From: Rhizobiales bacterium GAS188
GTDB taxonomy: Bacteria > Pseudomonadota > Alphaproteobacteria > Rhizobiales > Beijerinckiaceae
Direction: 5' to 3'
Length of the DNA: 64,000 bases
Assembly (NCBI GenBank): GCA_900104855.1
Contig: FNSS01000001.1
Span: 4,526,001-4,590,000 of the forward strand
A model generated the notes under the pieces. That model was given only the letters and a program-made list of their open reading frames with translations, searched no databases and was not told the DNA's origin. Shown piece by piece: positions 34,786-44,203 of the stretch. Both the position numbers and the translations under genes were made by a program. Every line of letters begins with the position of its first letter. Within the stretch, counting starts at the first letter, position 1.

Positions 34786-35751
34786 TCATTCGATCACCTC
34801 GTCGGCGCGGGCGAGAAAGGTCGGAGAAAGCGGAAGACTCAGTTGAGCTGCCGCACGGAGGTTCACCGCGAGAATAAAGCGGTCCGGCTGCTGGATTGGT
34901 AGATCCCCCGGATTTTCGCCCTTGAATATGCGCGCAACATACTCACCGGTAAGCCGCCGCAGCGCCACCAAGTCCGGGCCAAAGCCCAACACGCAGCCCT
35001 CCCGTGCCATGTAGTCCCACTCGCAGATCGTCGCGATACCGCGCTCGGCTGCCAACGGCGAGAACAGAGGCGCGTCGCCGGCAAGGATCGTGGTCCCCAT
35101 GATGAGCACACCCGCTGCGCCTGCAGCGTGGAAAGCGTCAAACGCTGCCGCATAATCGCCCGACCCGTACACCATACGAGTAATTATTGAGACCCTGAGC
35201 TTGGCGGCGGTCCGCGCGAGAAGTTCCTCGCGCGCGGGTTCCAGGGACGGAGCCGCGACAAAGCCAAACACGCGCGCCGCAGGCAAAGCCTGGCTGAGAA
35301 GCTCCAGCCGCTTCGCATCACTTTCCAGGCCTCGGAAGAAGATCCCGGTCACCGCGCCGCCGGGGCGGGCTAGACTGCGCGCGAAGCCGTCCTTGACCGG
35401 ATCTTCGCCGGCGAAGGACAGAACAATCGGGGTTCCCGGGGCCGCTTTTAGGGCGGCTCGGGTGGCAAGAGCGCCCACGGTGATGATGACATCGACCCGC
35501 TCCTGGATGAGCCTCTCGGCTAGCTGCGGCAGGCGCGCCAGATCTCCCTCACCCGGCGCAGGGACGAACAGGAGGTTTCGTCCCTCGACGAAGCCCCGCT
35601 CTGCCAGGAAAGGCAGGGTGGTCCCCCGGATACTGCCCGGAGCGGTGTGGTCGGCGCCAGGTGTGAGAAAGCCGAGTCGCCAGATCTTCTCCTGCGCGTC
35701 TGCCGGGCCCGCGAGGGAGAGCAGGAGCAGGAGCAGGAACACTCGAGTCAC
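34786..35751 (-). CDS. ABC_sub_bind-family periplasmic protein
   Basis: 321-residue secreted binding protein of the ABC_sub_bind (TM0322-like) family, whose members bind small aromatic or amino acid ligands. Signal peptide VTRVFLLLLLLSLAGPADAQ; mature start EKIWRLGFLTPGADHT. Conserved blocks: LAERGFVEGRNLLF, RVDVIITVGALATRAALKAA, TPIVLSFAGEDPVKDGFARS, GAVTGIF. GTG 35751 is chosen since GAGGTGA lies just upstream and the signal sequence starts there. No permease or ATPase is adjacent, so it is an orphan, which is usual for this family in Bradyrhizobium-type genomes. Confidence 0.85.
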   Translation of the reverse strand: MTRVFLLLLLLSLAGPADAQEKIWRLGFLTPGADHTAPGSIRGTTLPFLAERGFVEGRNLLFVPAPGEGDLARLPQLAERLIQERVDVIITVGALATRAALKAAPGTPIVLSFAGEDPVKDGFARSLARPGGAVTGIFFRGLESDAKRLELLSQALPAARVFGFVAAPSLEPAREELLARTAAKLRVSIITRMVYGSGDYAAAFDAFHAAGAAGVLIMGTTILAGDAPLFSPLAAERGIATICEWDYMAREGCVLGFGPDLVALRRLTGEYVARIFKGENPGDLPIQQPDRFILAVNLRAAAQLSLPLSPTFLARADEVIE

Positions 35752-36404
35752 AGGGTCACCTCGTTGGCACATCTAACCGCGATAGCTCATGTCCAGGTCA
35801 ATGAGTGTTTGACGGACCTTGGCTTGGTCGTGCTCAAGAGCGCGAGCGGGCGCGCCATTCTTCCTGCGTCGAACGCTGTGCGTCAAACTATGGCGAAGAG
35901 ATCATTATGGGCGACCGCGCGCGCATCACTCAATCACTGCTCCGCGAGTCAGCTCGGGTCAACTCGTGTCATACGGTGGCCTCGAACGACCGCAATGGGT
36001 GTGCGCCGTGGAAAGGCGGCACTTTTCCGGCGGGTGCGAGGCCCACCCGGCAACCGCTCCAGCCGGAAGCAACCGGGGCAGGCATGGAGGTGACGAAATG
36101 TCTGAAGCCCCCGGATAGCGGTCACGAATTTGGTAACTGCGCGAGTGTGCAGGCCGCAACGCGAGTGAACGCTGAGCAAGCCTCGAAAAGGTCGATGTGC
36201 AGGCCGACCCGCCGCAAATGCGCTCGCCGCGACGGTAAACGGCACCACCGGTCGCTTCATTCGCGTCTTGGACTCGCACAGGGCTTTGTCGCGCGGCTCG
36301 CGCATAGGTTGCCCGCTCAGGTAATTGCGATGCCTTGTTCCGAAGGGCCGGATCCGGCGTAGGCCTGACAGGCATCCCTTCGTGTTAGGGTCCGCAGTGG
36401 GTGG
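35752..36404. other. Intergenic with two repeats, no gene
   Basis: About 650 bases. Contains a copy of the dispersed repeat (35968-36015, CTCGAACGACCGCAATGGGT) and copy 1 of the 147-bp repeat (36258-36404). Frames here show no conserved protein. Confidence 0.6.
36258..36404. repeat. 147-bp repeat, copy 1
   Basis: Matches 43733-43879 over 147 bp with only a handful of substitutions and no gaps. Starts CATTCGCGTCTTG, includes GGGCTTTGTCGCGCGGCTCG and TGCGATGCCTTGTTCCGAAG, ends TCCGCAGTGGGTGG. Both copies have the same orientation, 7.5 kb apart. Confidence 0.9.
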
Positions 36405-38243
36405 TTACCGGAGATTCGGCGAACCCTCGTCGACGCGCCGAGGGTCGACGTCAACTTGCTCGATGCCCCCCTTGCTGAGCCCTTCGGTCAGACGGTCAAC
36501 GTCCGCCCGATTGCGGAACGGGAGCCGGCCAATATGCTCGGCGAAGGAGTATTTCGGATTGATCGCCATCAGCTCGCGCCATACCCGGCCGGCTTCATCG
36601 GATTCGCCCAAATGGCCGAGCGCGACGGCAAGAAAGGCGCGAGAGAGATCGGTCTTCGGGGCGAGCCGGATACGTTCCTTGAACAGCGCCGCGGCGGCTT
36701 CGAACTTGCCGGCGACCAGATAAGCCGAACCGAGAAAGTGAATGGATTGCTGCTTGAAGAGCGGATCGAGCCGCATGGCTTGCTCGATATGGGGAACGGC
36801 GGCAAGGGGCTCGCCGCGATAGATGTTGACGATGCCGCGCGAGTTGTGCGCCAAAGCATAGTTCGGATTGAGATCCAGCGCCGCGTCCGCTTCGGCCGCG
36901 GATCGGTCGAGATCCTTTTTCCACAAGTAGAAGACCGCGGCGACGTAGTGCACGAAGGCAACCTGCGGACTCTTCTGCAAGGCTAAGCTGAGATAGCGCT
37001 CGGCCTTTTCGAGCGACTGGCTCCAGTCATCCGTCCAATGGTTCTGCCAATTCAGATTCTGGGCCATCGCGAGGCCGGCATAAGGCTCGCCATAGCTCGG
37101 ATCCTCGGCATTCGCTTTCGCAAAAAGGTCGGTCGACCGCTCGAACACCTCGCGGTTCCTGGTCGTCCCGAACAGCACCTCGCGCCCAAGCAGGAAAAAG
37201 TCGTGTGCCTTGCTGTTGGTCGTTTCGCCGGCATTGAGCATCGCGGCTTCGCCCGGGCTTAGTTTGATCTTCAGGGCTTCAACGATCTGCCGGGCGACCT
37301 CGTCCTGGACGGCGAAGATGTCGCTCAGGTCGCGGTCGAAGCGGTCGGCCCAAAGGTATCCGCCGGTTTCCGCGTCGATCAGCTGCGCGGTGATCCTCAC
37401 CCGATTGCCAGCGCGGCGGATGCTCCCTTCGAGCACCGTGCGGACGCCGAGCTCACGGGCCACCACACGGATGTCGACCGCCTTGCCCTTATAGGCAAAG
37501 CTCGAATTGCGCGCGATCACCAGCAGGCCGCCTATCTTAGAGAGGTCGGTGATCACGTCCTCGGTTATCCCGTCGGCGAAATATTCTTGCTCCGGGTCGC
37601 CGCTCATGTTCTGGAACGCCAACACAGCGATCGAAGGTTTGTCGGGCAGCGCAAGCCCCACCGGAGCCTTTTCCGGCGCAGCGGGCTTCGCTGGCGTCGC
37701 GGACTTCGCCTTAGCGGGCACCCCAACCTCAAGCGAATAGACCCGGATTGGTTGGGCAATGTTCTTGAGCTGGGTCTCGCCCAGATCGCTGACCGCCAGA
37801 TCGAGCCTCGCTCTGACCTGGCGAAAGGCGTCTTCGGACAGACAGATCGCGCCGGGACTGGCGATGCCTTCAAGACGGGCGGCAATGTTGACGCCATCGC
37901 CCATCAGATCGCCGTCGGCCTCCTCGACGACATCGCCCAGATGAACGCCGATGCGGAACTCGATGCGGCGCTCCGGCGGCAGCCCGGCATTGCGCTCGAT
38001 CATGCCGTTCTGCACCTCAATTGCGCAGCGCACCGCGTCGACGACGCTGCGAAACTCCACGATAGCGCCGTCGCCGGTGCGCTTCACCACGCGCCCGTGA
38101 TGCACGGCGATGGTCGGGTCGATCAAATCGCTCCGCAGCGCGCGGAGCCGCGCCAGCGTGCGATCCTCGTCCGCGCCAGTGAGACGGCTGTATCCGACTA
38201 CATCGGCAGCCAGGATCGCCGCGATCTTTCGGGTCTCGCTCAT
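36405..38243 (-). CDS. Adenylate/guanylate cyclase with TolB-like and TPR domains
   Basis: 612-residue class III cyclase. The N-terminal catalytic domain (~1-175) has both metal Asp (AAILAADVVGYSRL, VVKRTGDGAIVEF) and GDGVNIAARLEG with the conserved Asn. A linker rich in Ala/Lys/Pro leads to a TolB-type region (KPSIAVLAFQNMSGDPEQEY, DLSKIGGLLVIARNSSFAYK, VLEGSIRRAGNRVRITAQLI). The C-terminus has several TPR-like repeats (AEADAALDLNPNYALAHNSR, HIEQAMRLDPLFKQQSIHFL). ATG 38243 with GAAGGGA upstream. Such CyaC-like proteins are highly multiplied in rhizobia. The TPR part probably receives the signal. Confidence 0.93.
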   Translation of the reverse strand: MSETRKIAAILAADVVGYSRLTGADEDRTLARLRALRSDLIDPTIAVHHGRVVKRTGDGAIVEFRSVVDAVRCAIEVQNGMIERNAGLPPERRIEFRIGVHLGDVVEEADGDLMGDGVNIAARLEGIASPGAICLSEDAFRQVRARLDLAVSDLGETQLKNIAQPIRVYSLEVGVPAKAKSATPAKPAAPEKAPVGLALPDKPSIAVLAFQNMSGDPEQEYFADGITEDVITDLSKIGGLLVIARNSSFAYKGKAVDIRVVARELGVRTVLEGSIRRAGNRVRITAQLIDAETGGYLWADRFDRDLSDIFAVQDEVARQIVEALKIKLSPGEAAMLNAGETTNSKAHDFFLLGREVLFGTTRNREVFERSTDLFAKANAEDPSYGEPYAGLAMAQNLNWQNHWTDDWSQSLEKAERYLSLALQKSPQVAFVHYVAAVFYLWKKDLDRSAAEADAALDLNPNYALAHNSRGIVNIYRGEPLAAVPHIEQAMRLDPLFKQQSIHFLGSAYLVAGKFEAAAALFKERIRLAPKTDLSRAFLAVALGHLGESDEAGRVWRELMAINPKYSFAEHIGRLPFRNRADVDRLTEGLSKGGIEQVDVDPRRVDEGSPNLR

Positions 38244-38344
38244 AGCGCCAGTCCCTTCTATCCAGACTAGCACAAAGACCAGCCTGAATCCCGGCATCTC
38301 GATACAAAGCGATTCAGTCCAAGGAAGGCAGCCCCAAGCCATAG

Positions 38345-38387
38345 GCCGAACGACCGCAATGGGTCGATTCCGGCCGTTCGGTCGGCG
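38345..38387 (+). repeat. Dispersed intergenic repeat, copy
   Basis: GGCCGAACGACCGCAATGGG, then TCGATTCCGGCCGTTCGGTC. Left half of the family. Confidence 0.65.
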
Positions 38388-38486
38388 GGCGTTTTCCTCT
38401 CTCTCTCCAGCCCAATGTGCACTTCCGGACCTTCACCGCCATGCGGTTGTGAGGGCCAAAAGCGTATTCGGCAAAGGGAGGGGTGA

Positions 38487-39380
38487 TCAGACCTCTGGTC
38501 GTTCCTCGATTGCATCGACACGGTCGGGGTAAAAGGCGAGATAGCCCTCGATGGCCGCCACCGCGGCGTAGGGGGCCTCGTAACTCCACACCGCGTTGGT
38601 AGATCGCTCGCCCCCGAGAGGAGTGCTGTAATAGGCGCAATCACCCTTGTAGGGGCAGTAGGTGGCGTGGTCCGTTCGCTCGAGCAGCGTCATGTCCACG
38701 TCCCTGCGCGGAATGTATTGGACCAGCGGATAGTTCGCCTCGCGGAGCGTCAAGGCGTTCTGGGTGTCGGCAATGATACGGCCAGCCACCGAAACTACCA
38801 CCCGCTTTGGATTGCGCCCAATTGTAATCGGATGCTCCGGTCCTGGGACCTTGATCGGCGACAACACGATGGCGTGCGCCGGCGGGTCCACATAGAGGCC
38901 AACGACATCACGCAGCTTGTCGATGAATTTGGGATCGTTGGAGAGCTTGAACAGGCGTATCCGATGCGGGGCGAGGCCATGGGCGCGCCAGATGCGTTGA
39001 ACGGCGCTGACGGAAACACCGGCCTCCTCGGCCATCATCGCGCCGGTCCAGTGCGTCGCCTCGCAAGGCGGATATTCGAGTGTCCGCGCCACGATCCAAG
39101 CGGTGATCTCATCCCCCAGGGGCTCGACGCGGGCAGGCCGCGTCTTGTCGCGAAGGAGGCCGTCGACGCCTTCCTCCATGAAGCGCTCCCGCCAGCGCCA
39201 GACACAGGTCTTGGATTTGGCCGTCTGGCGCATGATCGCGTTCGTGCCCAAACCGTCGCCGCTGAGCGGCACGATTTGAGCGCGCCAAACATGTTTCTGC
39301 GGCGTATTACGGTCCTCGATCAGAGCGGTGAGGCGGCGGCCATCAGCGGACGAGACAGTGATGGAAATACCGGTGCGCAT
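38487..39380 (-). CDS. Chimera: IS630 transposase N-terminus fused in frame to DUF427
   Basis: 298-codon open frame made of two unrelated parts. Residues 1-~173 match the IS630-type N-terminus: two helix-turn-helix regions (TNAIMRQTAKSKTCVWRWRE, VSVSAVQRIWRAHGL) up to LRDVVGLYVDPPAHAIVL. An intact IS630 would continue into its DDE catalytic core here. Instead, from residue ~174 (base ~38860), a nearly complete DUF427 domain follows: PIKVPGPEHPITI, RRDVDMTLLERTDHATYCPY, KGDCAYYS, WSYEAPYAAVAAIEGYLAFY. The frame is uninterrupted, so a DNA-binding DUF427 protein could be made; GTG/TTG codons at 38867/38864 could also start DUF427 alone. No DDE residues are present, so it cannot transpose. Confidence 0.8.
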   Translation of the reverse strand: MRTGISITVSSADGRRLTALIEDRNTPQKHVWRAQIVPLSGDGLGTNAIMRQTAKSKTCVWRWRERFMEEGVDGLLRDKTRPARVEPLGDEITAWIVARTLEYPPCEATHWTGAMMAEEAGVSVSAVQRIWRAHGLAPHRIRLFKLSNDPKFIDKLRDVVGLYVDPPAHAIVLSPIKVPGPEHPITIGRNPKRVVVSVAGRIIADTQNALTLREANYPLVQYIPRRDVDMTLLERTDHATYCPYKGDCAYYSTPLGGERSTNAVWSYEAPYAAVAAIEGYLAFYPDRVDAIEERPEV

Positions 39381-39583
39381 GCGTCAGACTCGCACACCCA
39401 ACGCCACCAGGGAATCCCAAATGGGACTGAAATGTCAGATTTAATCCACTAGCTGTGTGCTGCATCGGCAACCTTAAGCCGAGGCGTGGAATGCTGACAC
39501 TTTGTGTTTGGATCCCATCCATCACTGCATCCGGTTACTGCTGTTGAATTATCGGACGTAAAGTTCGTCAGATGCCGCCGACG

Positions 39584-40573
39584 TTAGAGTGTGACAACGA
39601 TCTTGCCGAACTGGCCGTTGTTCTCGAGATAACGATGGACCTCCACCATCTCGTCGAACGTGAAGGTGCGGTCGATGACCGGCTTCAGGTCACCGCTCTC
39701 GAGGCCCTCAAGCACGAACTCGACCGCGGCCTTGCGGCGGCCGGGATCGCCGCTTGTCTGCCAGATGTTGTGCGCCTTGACCGTGATGACCTTGGGAATC
39801 ATCTTCAAGATCGGCACCGGCGTCGGGTCCGGGCTCAATGCGCCATAGAGGAAGGCGATGCCCTGCAAGGACAGAGCCGAAATCAATTTCGGGAAGGTCG
39901 GGCCGCCAACCGGGTCGAAGGCGACGCGAGCGCCCTTGCCGTCGGTGATCCGCATCACTTCCTGGACCAGATCGGATTCCTCGGTCGCGATCACGTGCGC
40001 GGCGCCGGCTTCGATGAGCTGTTCTTTCTTCTTGGCGGTGCGCGTGAGCGCGATGGTCGTGGCGCCGGCATAGTTGGCGATCTGGATCGCCGCCAGTCCG
40101 ACGCTGCTGGAGGCCGCCGGGATCATCACGAAATCGCCTGTGGTCACCTTGGCGTCCTCGATGAGCGCGCCATAGGCCGTCACGAACATCATCCAGATCG
40201 ACGCAGCCTCGGCGAACGACAGGGACTTCGGATGCGGGACCACGGCGTAATCCGGCACGAGGATGACTTCGCCATAGGTCGTGTACTGGTTCATCGAGAA
40301 GGACGGGATGACGTTGACCGCATCGCCGACCGCGATGCCAGCGACATCCCGGCCCACGGCATCGACGATACCGGCCGCCTCGTAGCCGAGGCCCGCCGGG
40401 AACTTCACCGGCTCGATATAGTCATCCTGGCGCCACATCGATTCAGCGCGGTTGATGCCGATCGCCTTGACCTTGATGCGGACCTCGGCCGGGCCTGGAG
40501 CCGGAACGGTGGTTTCGATGAATTCGAGGACGTCCGGTCCGCCGACCTTCGCGAACTTGATTGTGCGTGACAT
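39584..40573 (-). CDS. Zinc-independent MDR-type quinone oxidoreductase
   Basis: 329-residue medium-chain dehydrogenase/reductase of the NADPH:quinone oxidoreductase group. N-terminal GroES-like part (GIGINRAESMWRQ-like: AIGINRAESMWRQDDY), then LGYEAAGIVDAVGRDV, and a Rossmann domain with IPAASSSVGLAAIQIANYAG and TKKKEQLIEAGA-like AKKKEQLIEAGAAHVI. No zinc-binding Cys cluster is seen. ATG 40573 has SD AGGAG; upstream codons are not conserved. Overlap of the preceding frame is avoided with this start: the CoxM-GST chimera ends 71 bases upstream. Confidence 0.9.
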   Translation of the reverse strand: MSRTIKFAKVGGPDVLEFIETTVPAPGPAEVRIKVKAIGINRAESMWRQDDYIEPVKFPAGLGYEAAGIVDAVGRDVAGIAVGDAVNVIPSFSMNQYTTYGEVILVPDYAVVPHPKSLSFAEAASIWMMFVTAYGALIEDAKVTTGDFVMIPAASSSVGLAAIQIANYAGATTIALTRTAKKKEQLIEAGAAHVIATEESDLVQEVMRITDGKGARVAFDPVGGPTFPKLISALSLQGIAFLYGALSPDPTPVPILKMIPKVITVKAHNIWQTSGDPGRRKAAVEFVLEGLESGDLKPVIDRTFTFDEMVEVHRYLENNGQFGKIVVTL

Positions 40574-40643
40574 TGGAATCTCCTGCGTTGGGGGAAGAGA
40601 AAGGGGCGGCTCGCTGGTTCTCGCGTGGTTTGTGCGATCCGCC

Positions 40644-41288
40644 TCACGCACTTGCGCTGGGCCGAGCCGAAACCGCCTCGTACCAACGAGTCAGCGCCCG
40701 GTGCTCCTCCGGAATTGATATGGCGAATGCCTTTACGGCGAAGTCGATGGTCGCCAGCGTTGTGATGTCTGCTACCGAGAACCGGTCGCCGGCAACGAAG
40801 GGGGCGCCTGCCAGTCGGGTATCGAGATCGGAAAGGAAATTCCCGACCCGAGGCCTGCTCCGGTCGACGAGCGCCGGAATCTGCTCATAGTCATGCGGGC
40901 CGGCAATTGCGCGGCCTTTCAGACCCGACGCGGCGTTGCGGACGCCCTCCATCACGGCCCCGAAACCTTCTAGCTCCACGCGCCGCTCCCACATTGTCAC
41001 CAGCGCCTTTTCCCTGGGCGTCGCGCCCAGAAGCGGCTTGGCCGGATCGACGTAGCGGGTCATCGCGCCGATCCTGAGATTGCCGCCGTCCTTCGTGATA
41101 CCGCGGAGCTCGGCTATGCCGTTGAGATCGATGAGCACGTCGGGTCGCACAACCCGGGCCTTCACAGCTTGCATGAGGCTCATCCCGCCGGCGAGCGGCA
41201 GTGCGTCCTTGTCGCGGGCGGAGAGCTGGCGGAGAACCTCGTCGATGGTGGTCGGACTTTGGAGGGTCTCAATCGGTGCGGGGTACAT
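40644..41288 (-). CDS. Chimera: CoxM-type FAD domain start fused to GST C-terminus
   Basis: Open frame of 214 residues joining two unrelated pieces. Residues 1-~80 are the beginning of a molybdopterin-dehydrogenase FAD subunit (MYPAPIETLQSPTTIDEVLR; LPLAGGMSLMQAVKARVVRP; DVLIDLNGIAELRGI; LRIGAMTRY). From ~83 on it is the C-terminal helical domain of a glutathione S-transferase (PAKPLLGATPREKALVTMWE, PRVGNFLSDLDTRLAGAPFV, GDRFSVADITTLATIDFAVK). The thioredoxin half of the GST and most of the FAD domain are missing, so neither activity is expected. ATG 41288 has GGAG upstream. The junction is at Arg-Tyr, a pair found in both parent families at this place. Confidence 0.75.
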   Translation of the reverse strand: MYPAPIETLQSPTTIDEVLRQLSARDKDALPLAGGMSLMQAVKARVVRPDVLIDLNGIAELRGITKDGGNLRIGAMTRYVDPAKPLLGATPREKALVTMWERRVELEGFGAVMEGVRNAASGLKGRAIAGPHDYEQIPALVDRSRPRVGNFLSDLDTRLAGAPFVAGDRFSVADITTLATIDFAVKAFAISIPEEHRALTRWYEAVSARPSASA

Positions 41289-41410
41289 GGCAGGCTCCAT
41301 GATTACCGAAGTGCTGACCGCGCCCTTGTTCGGGCTGATTGGTGCCGGCGCCTAGCCACAGTTTGGTGTCTCCTTACTTGGCCGTCCGGCGCCGAGTTCG
41401 TTGGGCGCCG

Positions 41411-42019
41411 TCAGGTTTTGTCGAAGATCTGGTACTCGCGGGACATGAAGATCAGCGTCTGGCAGTCGAGGAACTTCTTCTCATCCTCCACCAGCTTCGC
41501 GCCCGCGGCGGCGCCCGCTTGTGTCGAAAAGGCTGCCTTCATGTCCTCTTCGCTGTTCCACCAAACCTCGGCGATCCCCTGGTATGGGTTCGGCTGCAAG
41601 GCGCGCGCTTGTGTTGCTGCAGTCGCCATCGGCGAGGGTACGAGATGGCTTTGGATGTAGCGCCGCATGCGCATGTCGTCGGCTAGCGACCGCACGAGCG
41701 GCGAATGCTTCTGCAGCCAGTAGGCATGGAAGTCCTTCTCCGTCATGTCGCGGCGCTTTACGAGGATGAAGAAGATTTTGATCATCGGCTTGGCCATCGC
41801 ACCGTCGGGGACGAGCCCGGGATCGGCGATGGCCGACGCCGGCTGTGCCGCTCCACATTCCGCGGCAGCAGCGGTCTGAACGAGCGTCGCCCATGGCCGA
41901 CCGCCTTGCGCGTTCAGAAACTGAGCGCCAGGTACGCCCGCCATTGCGCCACCAGCGAAGGCGGCTCCAAGCACTCCCTGCAAGAACAGCCGTTTGGGAA
42001 TGGTATTAGACTTGTCCAC
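41411..42019 (-). CDS. EthD-domain protein with signal sequence
   Basis: 202-residue protein. An N-terminal export-like segment (NTIPKRLFLQGVLGAAFAGG, with Lys-Arg before the hydrophobic stretch) is followed by an unconserved linker with cysteine and an EthD domain (~residues 75-200: KIFFILVKRRDMTEKDFHAY, WLQKHSPLVRSLADDMRM, RYIQSHLV, GIAEVWWNSEEDMKAAF). EthD proteins are small ferredoxin-like-fold dimers linked to degradation of ethers and polycyclic compounds. GTG 42019 is chosen because GGAGGTGAT, fully complementary to the ribosome, lies five bases ahead; the ATG 12 bases earlier is inside that site. The next fragment upstream contains a second EthD tail. Confidence 0.8.
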   Translation of the reverse strand: MDKSNTIPKRLFLQGVLGAAFAGGAMAGVPGAQFLNAQGGRPWATLVQTAAAAECGAAQPASAIADPGLVPDGAMAKPMIKIFFILVKRRDMTEKDFHAYWLQKHSPLVRSLADDMRMRRYIQSHLVPSPMATAATQARALQPNPYQGIAEVWWNSEEDMKAAFSTQAGAAAGAKLVEDEKKFLDCQTLIFMSREYQIFDKT

Positions 42020-42078
42020 GATCACCTCCATGTATTATCGATTACTTGTCTAAAAGCGACTGCTCCGTCTCATCCAAG

Positions 42079-42431
<353 letters not shown>

Positions 42432-42560
42432 CTATTCGATCAGCGAGGCCAGCTCGGTCGGTCAGGGCGTTGGACCGAAGATGAGCTCTCCCGAAGGTTT
42501 GAAAAATGGGCCACAGTTCCAAACATATCGGACTGGTGCGTCCGAAATGGAGGTTCGCAG

Positions 42561-43484
42561 ATGGACAGTCTGGGATCGCTGAACGCCTTCGTGCAGGCGG
42601 CGGAAGCGCGAAGTTTCACGGTTGCGGGCCGGCAACTCGGCGTGTCGTCGTCGGCGATCGGCAAGGCAGTGGCCCGGATGGAGGAACGGCTCGGCGTGCG
42701 TCTCTTTCATCGCAGCACGCGCAGCATTACGCTAACCGCGGAGGGTTCCTTATTCCTCGAACGCTGCCGGCGCATCTTTTCTGAAATCGAAGCGGCCGAG
42801 CTTGAGCTATCGCAGACGCAGGAGGCCCCGCGCGGGACACTACGCGTCAGCCTGCCATTGGTCGGCATGCTGATGATGCCTACTGTCGTCGGCTTTATGC
42901 GGGCCTACCCCGAGATAGCATTGGACCTCGATTTCAGCGATCGGGTCGTCGATGTGATCGAGGAGGGCTTCGACGCCGTGGTGCGCTTCGCCGACGTCGG
43001 CGACTCGCGTTTGATGTCCCGGGCTTTGGGCACATATCGCCGACGCCTCGTGGCGGCCCCGGCCTATCTGGCGACCAAGGGTGTTCCTCTGATCCCGGAC
43101 GACCTCAAGGCTCATGCCTGCTTGCACCACAAGTTTCCGACCAGCGGAAGGCTCGAGCGATGGCCGCTCTGGCCCGAGCATGCCGGCATCGAGACCGAAC
43201 TGCCGAGGACAGCCGTGTCAAGTACGCAGGAGCCGCTAATCTTTATGGCCGAACAAGGCATGGGCATCGCCTACCTGCCGGACTTCGCCATAAGCCGGCA
43301 ACTTCGTGAAGGCGTTCTCGTCACCGTGCTCGACGACTACACTGACCGCTCCGGACCCCTTCGAGTCATCTGGCCGTCGAGCCGGCATCTCGCTCCCAAG
43401 CTCCGGGTGTTCGTAGACTTTCTCGCCGCGAACCTTGTCCCCGTTGTGGAAGGCGAAGCAAACAGAACAGGAGACAGCGGATAA
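42561..43484 (+). CDS. LysR-family regulator
   Basis: 307-residue regulator. Helix-turn-helix MDSLGSLNAFVQAAEARSFT, VAGRQLGVSSSAIGKAVARM at residues 1-42; effector domain from RGTLRVSLPLVGMLMMPTVV. ATG 42561 has a good SD (GGAGG) seven bases upstream. Divergent from the FMO/EthD fragment, which was probably its original target before the rearrangement. Confidence 0.92.
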   Translation: MDSLGSLNAFVQAAEARSFTVAGRQLGVSSSAIGKAVARMEERLGVRLFHRSTRSITLTAEGSLFLERCRRIFSEIEAAELELSQTQEAPRGTLRVSLPLVGMLMMPTVVGFMRAYPEIALDLDFSDRVVDVIEEGFDAVVRFADVGDSRLMSRALGTYRRRLVAAPAYLATKGVPLIPDDLKAHACLHHKFPTSGRLERWPLWPEHAGIETELPRTAVSSTQEPLIFMAEQGMGIAYLPDFAISRQLREGVLVTVLDDYTDRSGPLRVIWPSSRHLAPKLRVFVDFLAANLVPVVEGEANRTGDSG

Positions 43485-43572
43485 GCGCGCGTTTCGTTCA
43501 TGCCGACCTGATCACTCGGCGCTGCCTTAGCCGGCAGCTCCTCTATTCGGTCTCCGAGTCTGGCGTTTCAAT

Positions 43573-43644
43573 GACGGCTTTGGGTCGACTCCGGCCGTTC
43601 GGCAGTGGCCAAGCTCGAATGTCGCCACAGATGGAAAGCCGTCG
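43573..43644 (+). repeat. Dispersed intergenic repeat, fullest copy
   Basis: GACGGCTTTGGGTCGACTCC, GGCCGTTCGGCAGTGGCCAA, GCTCGAATGTCGCCACAGAT, GGAAAGCCGTCG. Contains both halves found separately elsewhere. Confidence 0.75.
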
Positions 43645-43732
43645 TTATCGAGCCCAACTGCCCAGATCGTCGGCCGCCCTCCCCTCCCAAGACTTTTTCC
43701 TAACGCCCCTTCAAATCGTCTGCGGCACTCCA

Positions 43733-43879
43733 CATTCGCGTCTTGAACTCGCACAGGGCTTTGTCGCGCGGCTCGCGCATAGGTTATCCGCTCAGGTAAT
43801 TGCGATGCCTTGTTCCGAAGGGCCGAACCCGGCGTAGGCCTGACAGGAATCCCTTCGTGTTCGGGTCCGCAGTGGGTGG
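43733..43879. repeat. 147-bp repeat, copy 2
   Basis: Same orientation and length as 36258-36404; substitutions include TTGAACTC for TTGGACTC and AGGTTATCC for AGGTTGCCC. Confidence 0.9.
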
Positions 43880-44168
43880 AGAGCTGCCATTCGGTCGTGC
43901 GAGCACCACCCCGGTGAAATGGAGTGGGCCATGGACGAGCGGCAAGGCTTGGGGGAACTACGAAAGGGGCTCGGCGCGTCCAGAAACCGGACCTAACAGG
44001 CGTCATCTCGGTTCAGCGTCCGAAGGCGCGCAACGCACGCTGGTGAAGGCCACCGGGCTCACACCGGACGAATTGCGGCAGGTGGAGAGGACTGTCACCA
44101 TGGTCCGCGACAACCTCATCAGCCACGCCCGCGCCGCTAAGGACCAGCGCGTGCATCAACAATGATCT
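43880..44168. other. Intergenic; possible 3' remnant of a regulator gene
   Basis: An open plus frame ends at 44165 with LVKATGLTPDELRQVERTVT then MVRDNLISHARAAKD. This has codon bias like a real gene and recalls the last helices of MarR regulators, but no start or helix-turn-helix precedes it. It could be a decayed tail; assignment is weak. Confidence 0.25.
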
Positions 44169-44190
44169 TGAATGATCGTTCCGGAACGAT
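44169..44190. promoter_or_regulatory. TetR operator upstream of tetR
   Basis: ATCGTTCCGGAACGAT (44175-44190) is a perfect 16-bp palindrome 14 bases before the tetR ATG. The 14-mer TGAATGATCGTTCC (44169-44182) recurs inverted before the next gene at 44795. Confidence 0.65.
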
Positions 44191-44203
44191 TAGGTAGAAA
44201 CTC

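Noticed and set aside
35805-36362. Open plus-strand frame in the intergenic region before the TPR cyclase gene
   Set aside because: Lies across two repeat elements and encodes no recognisable domain.
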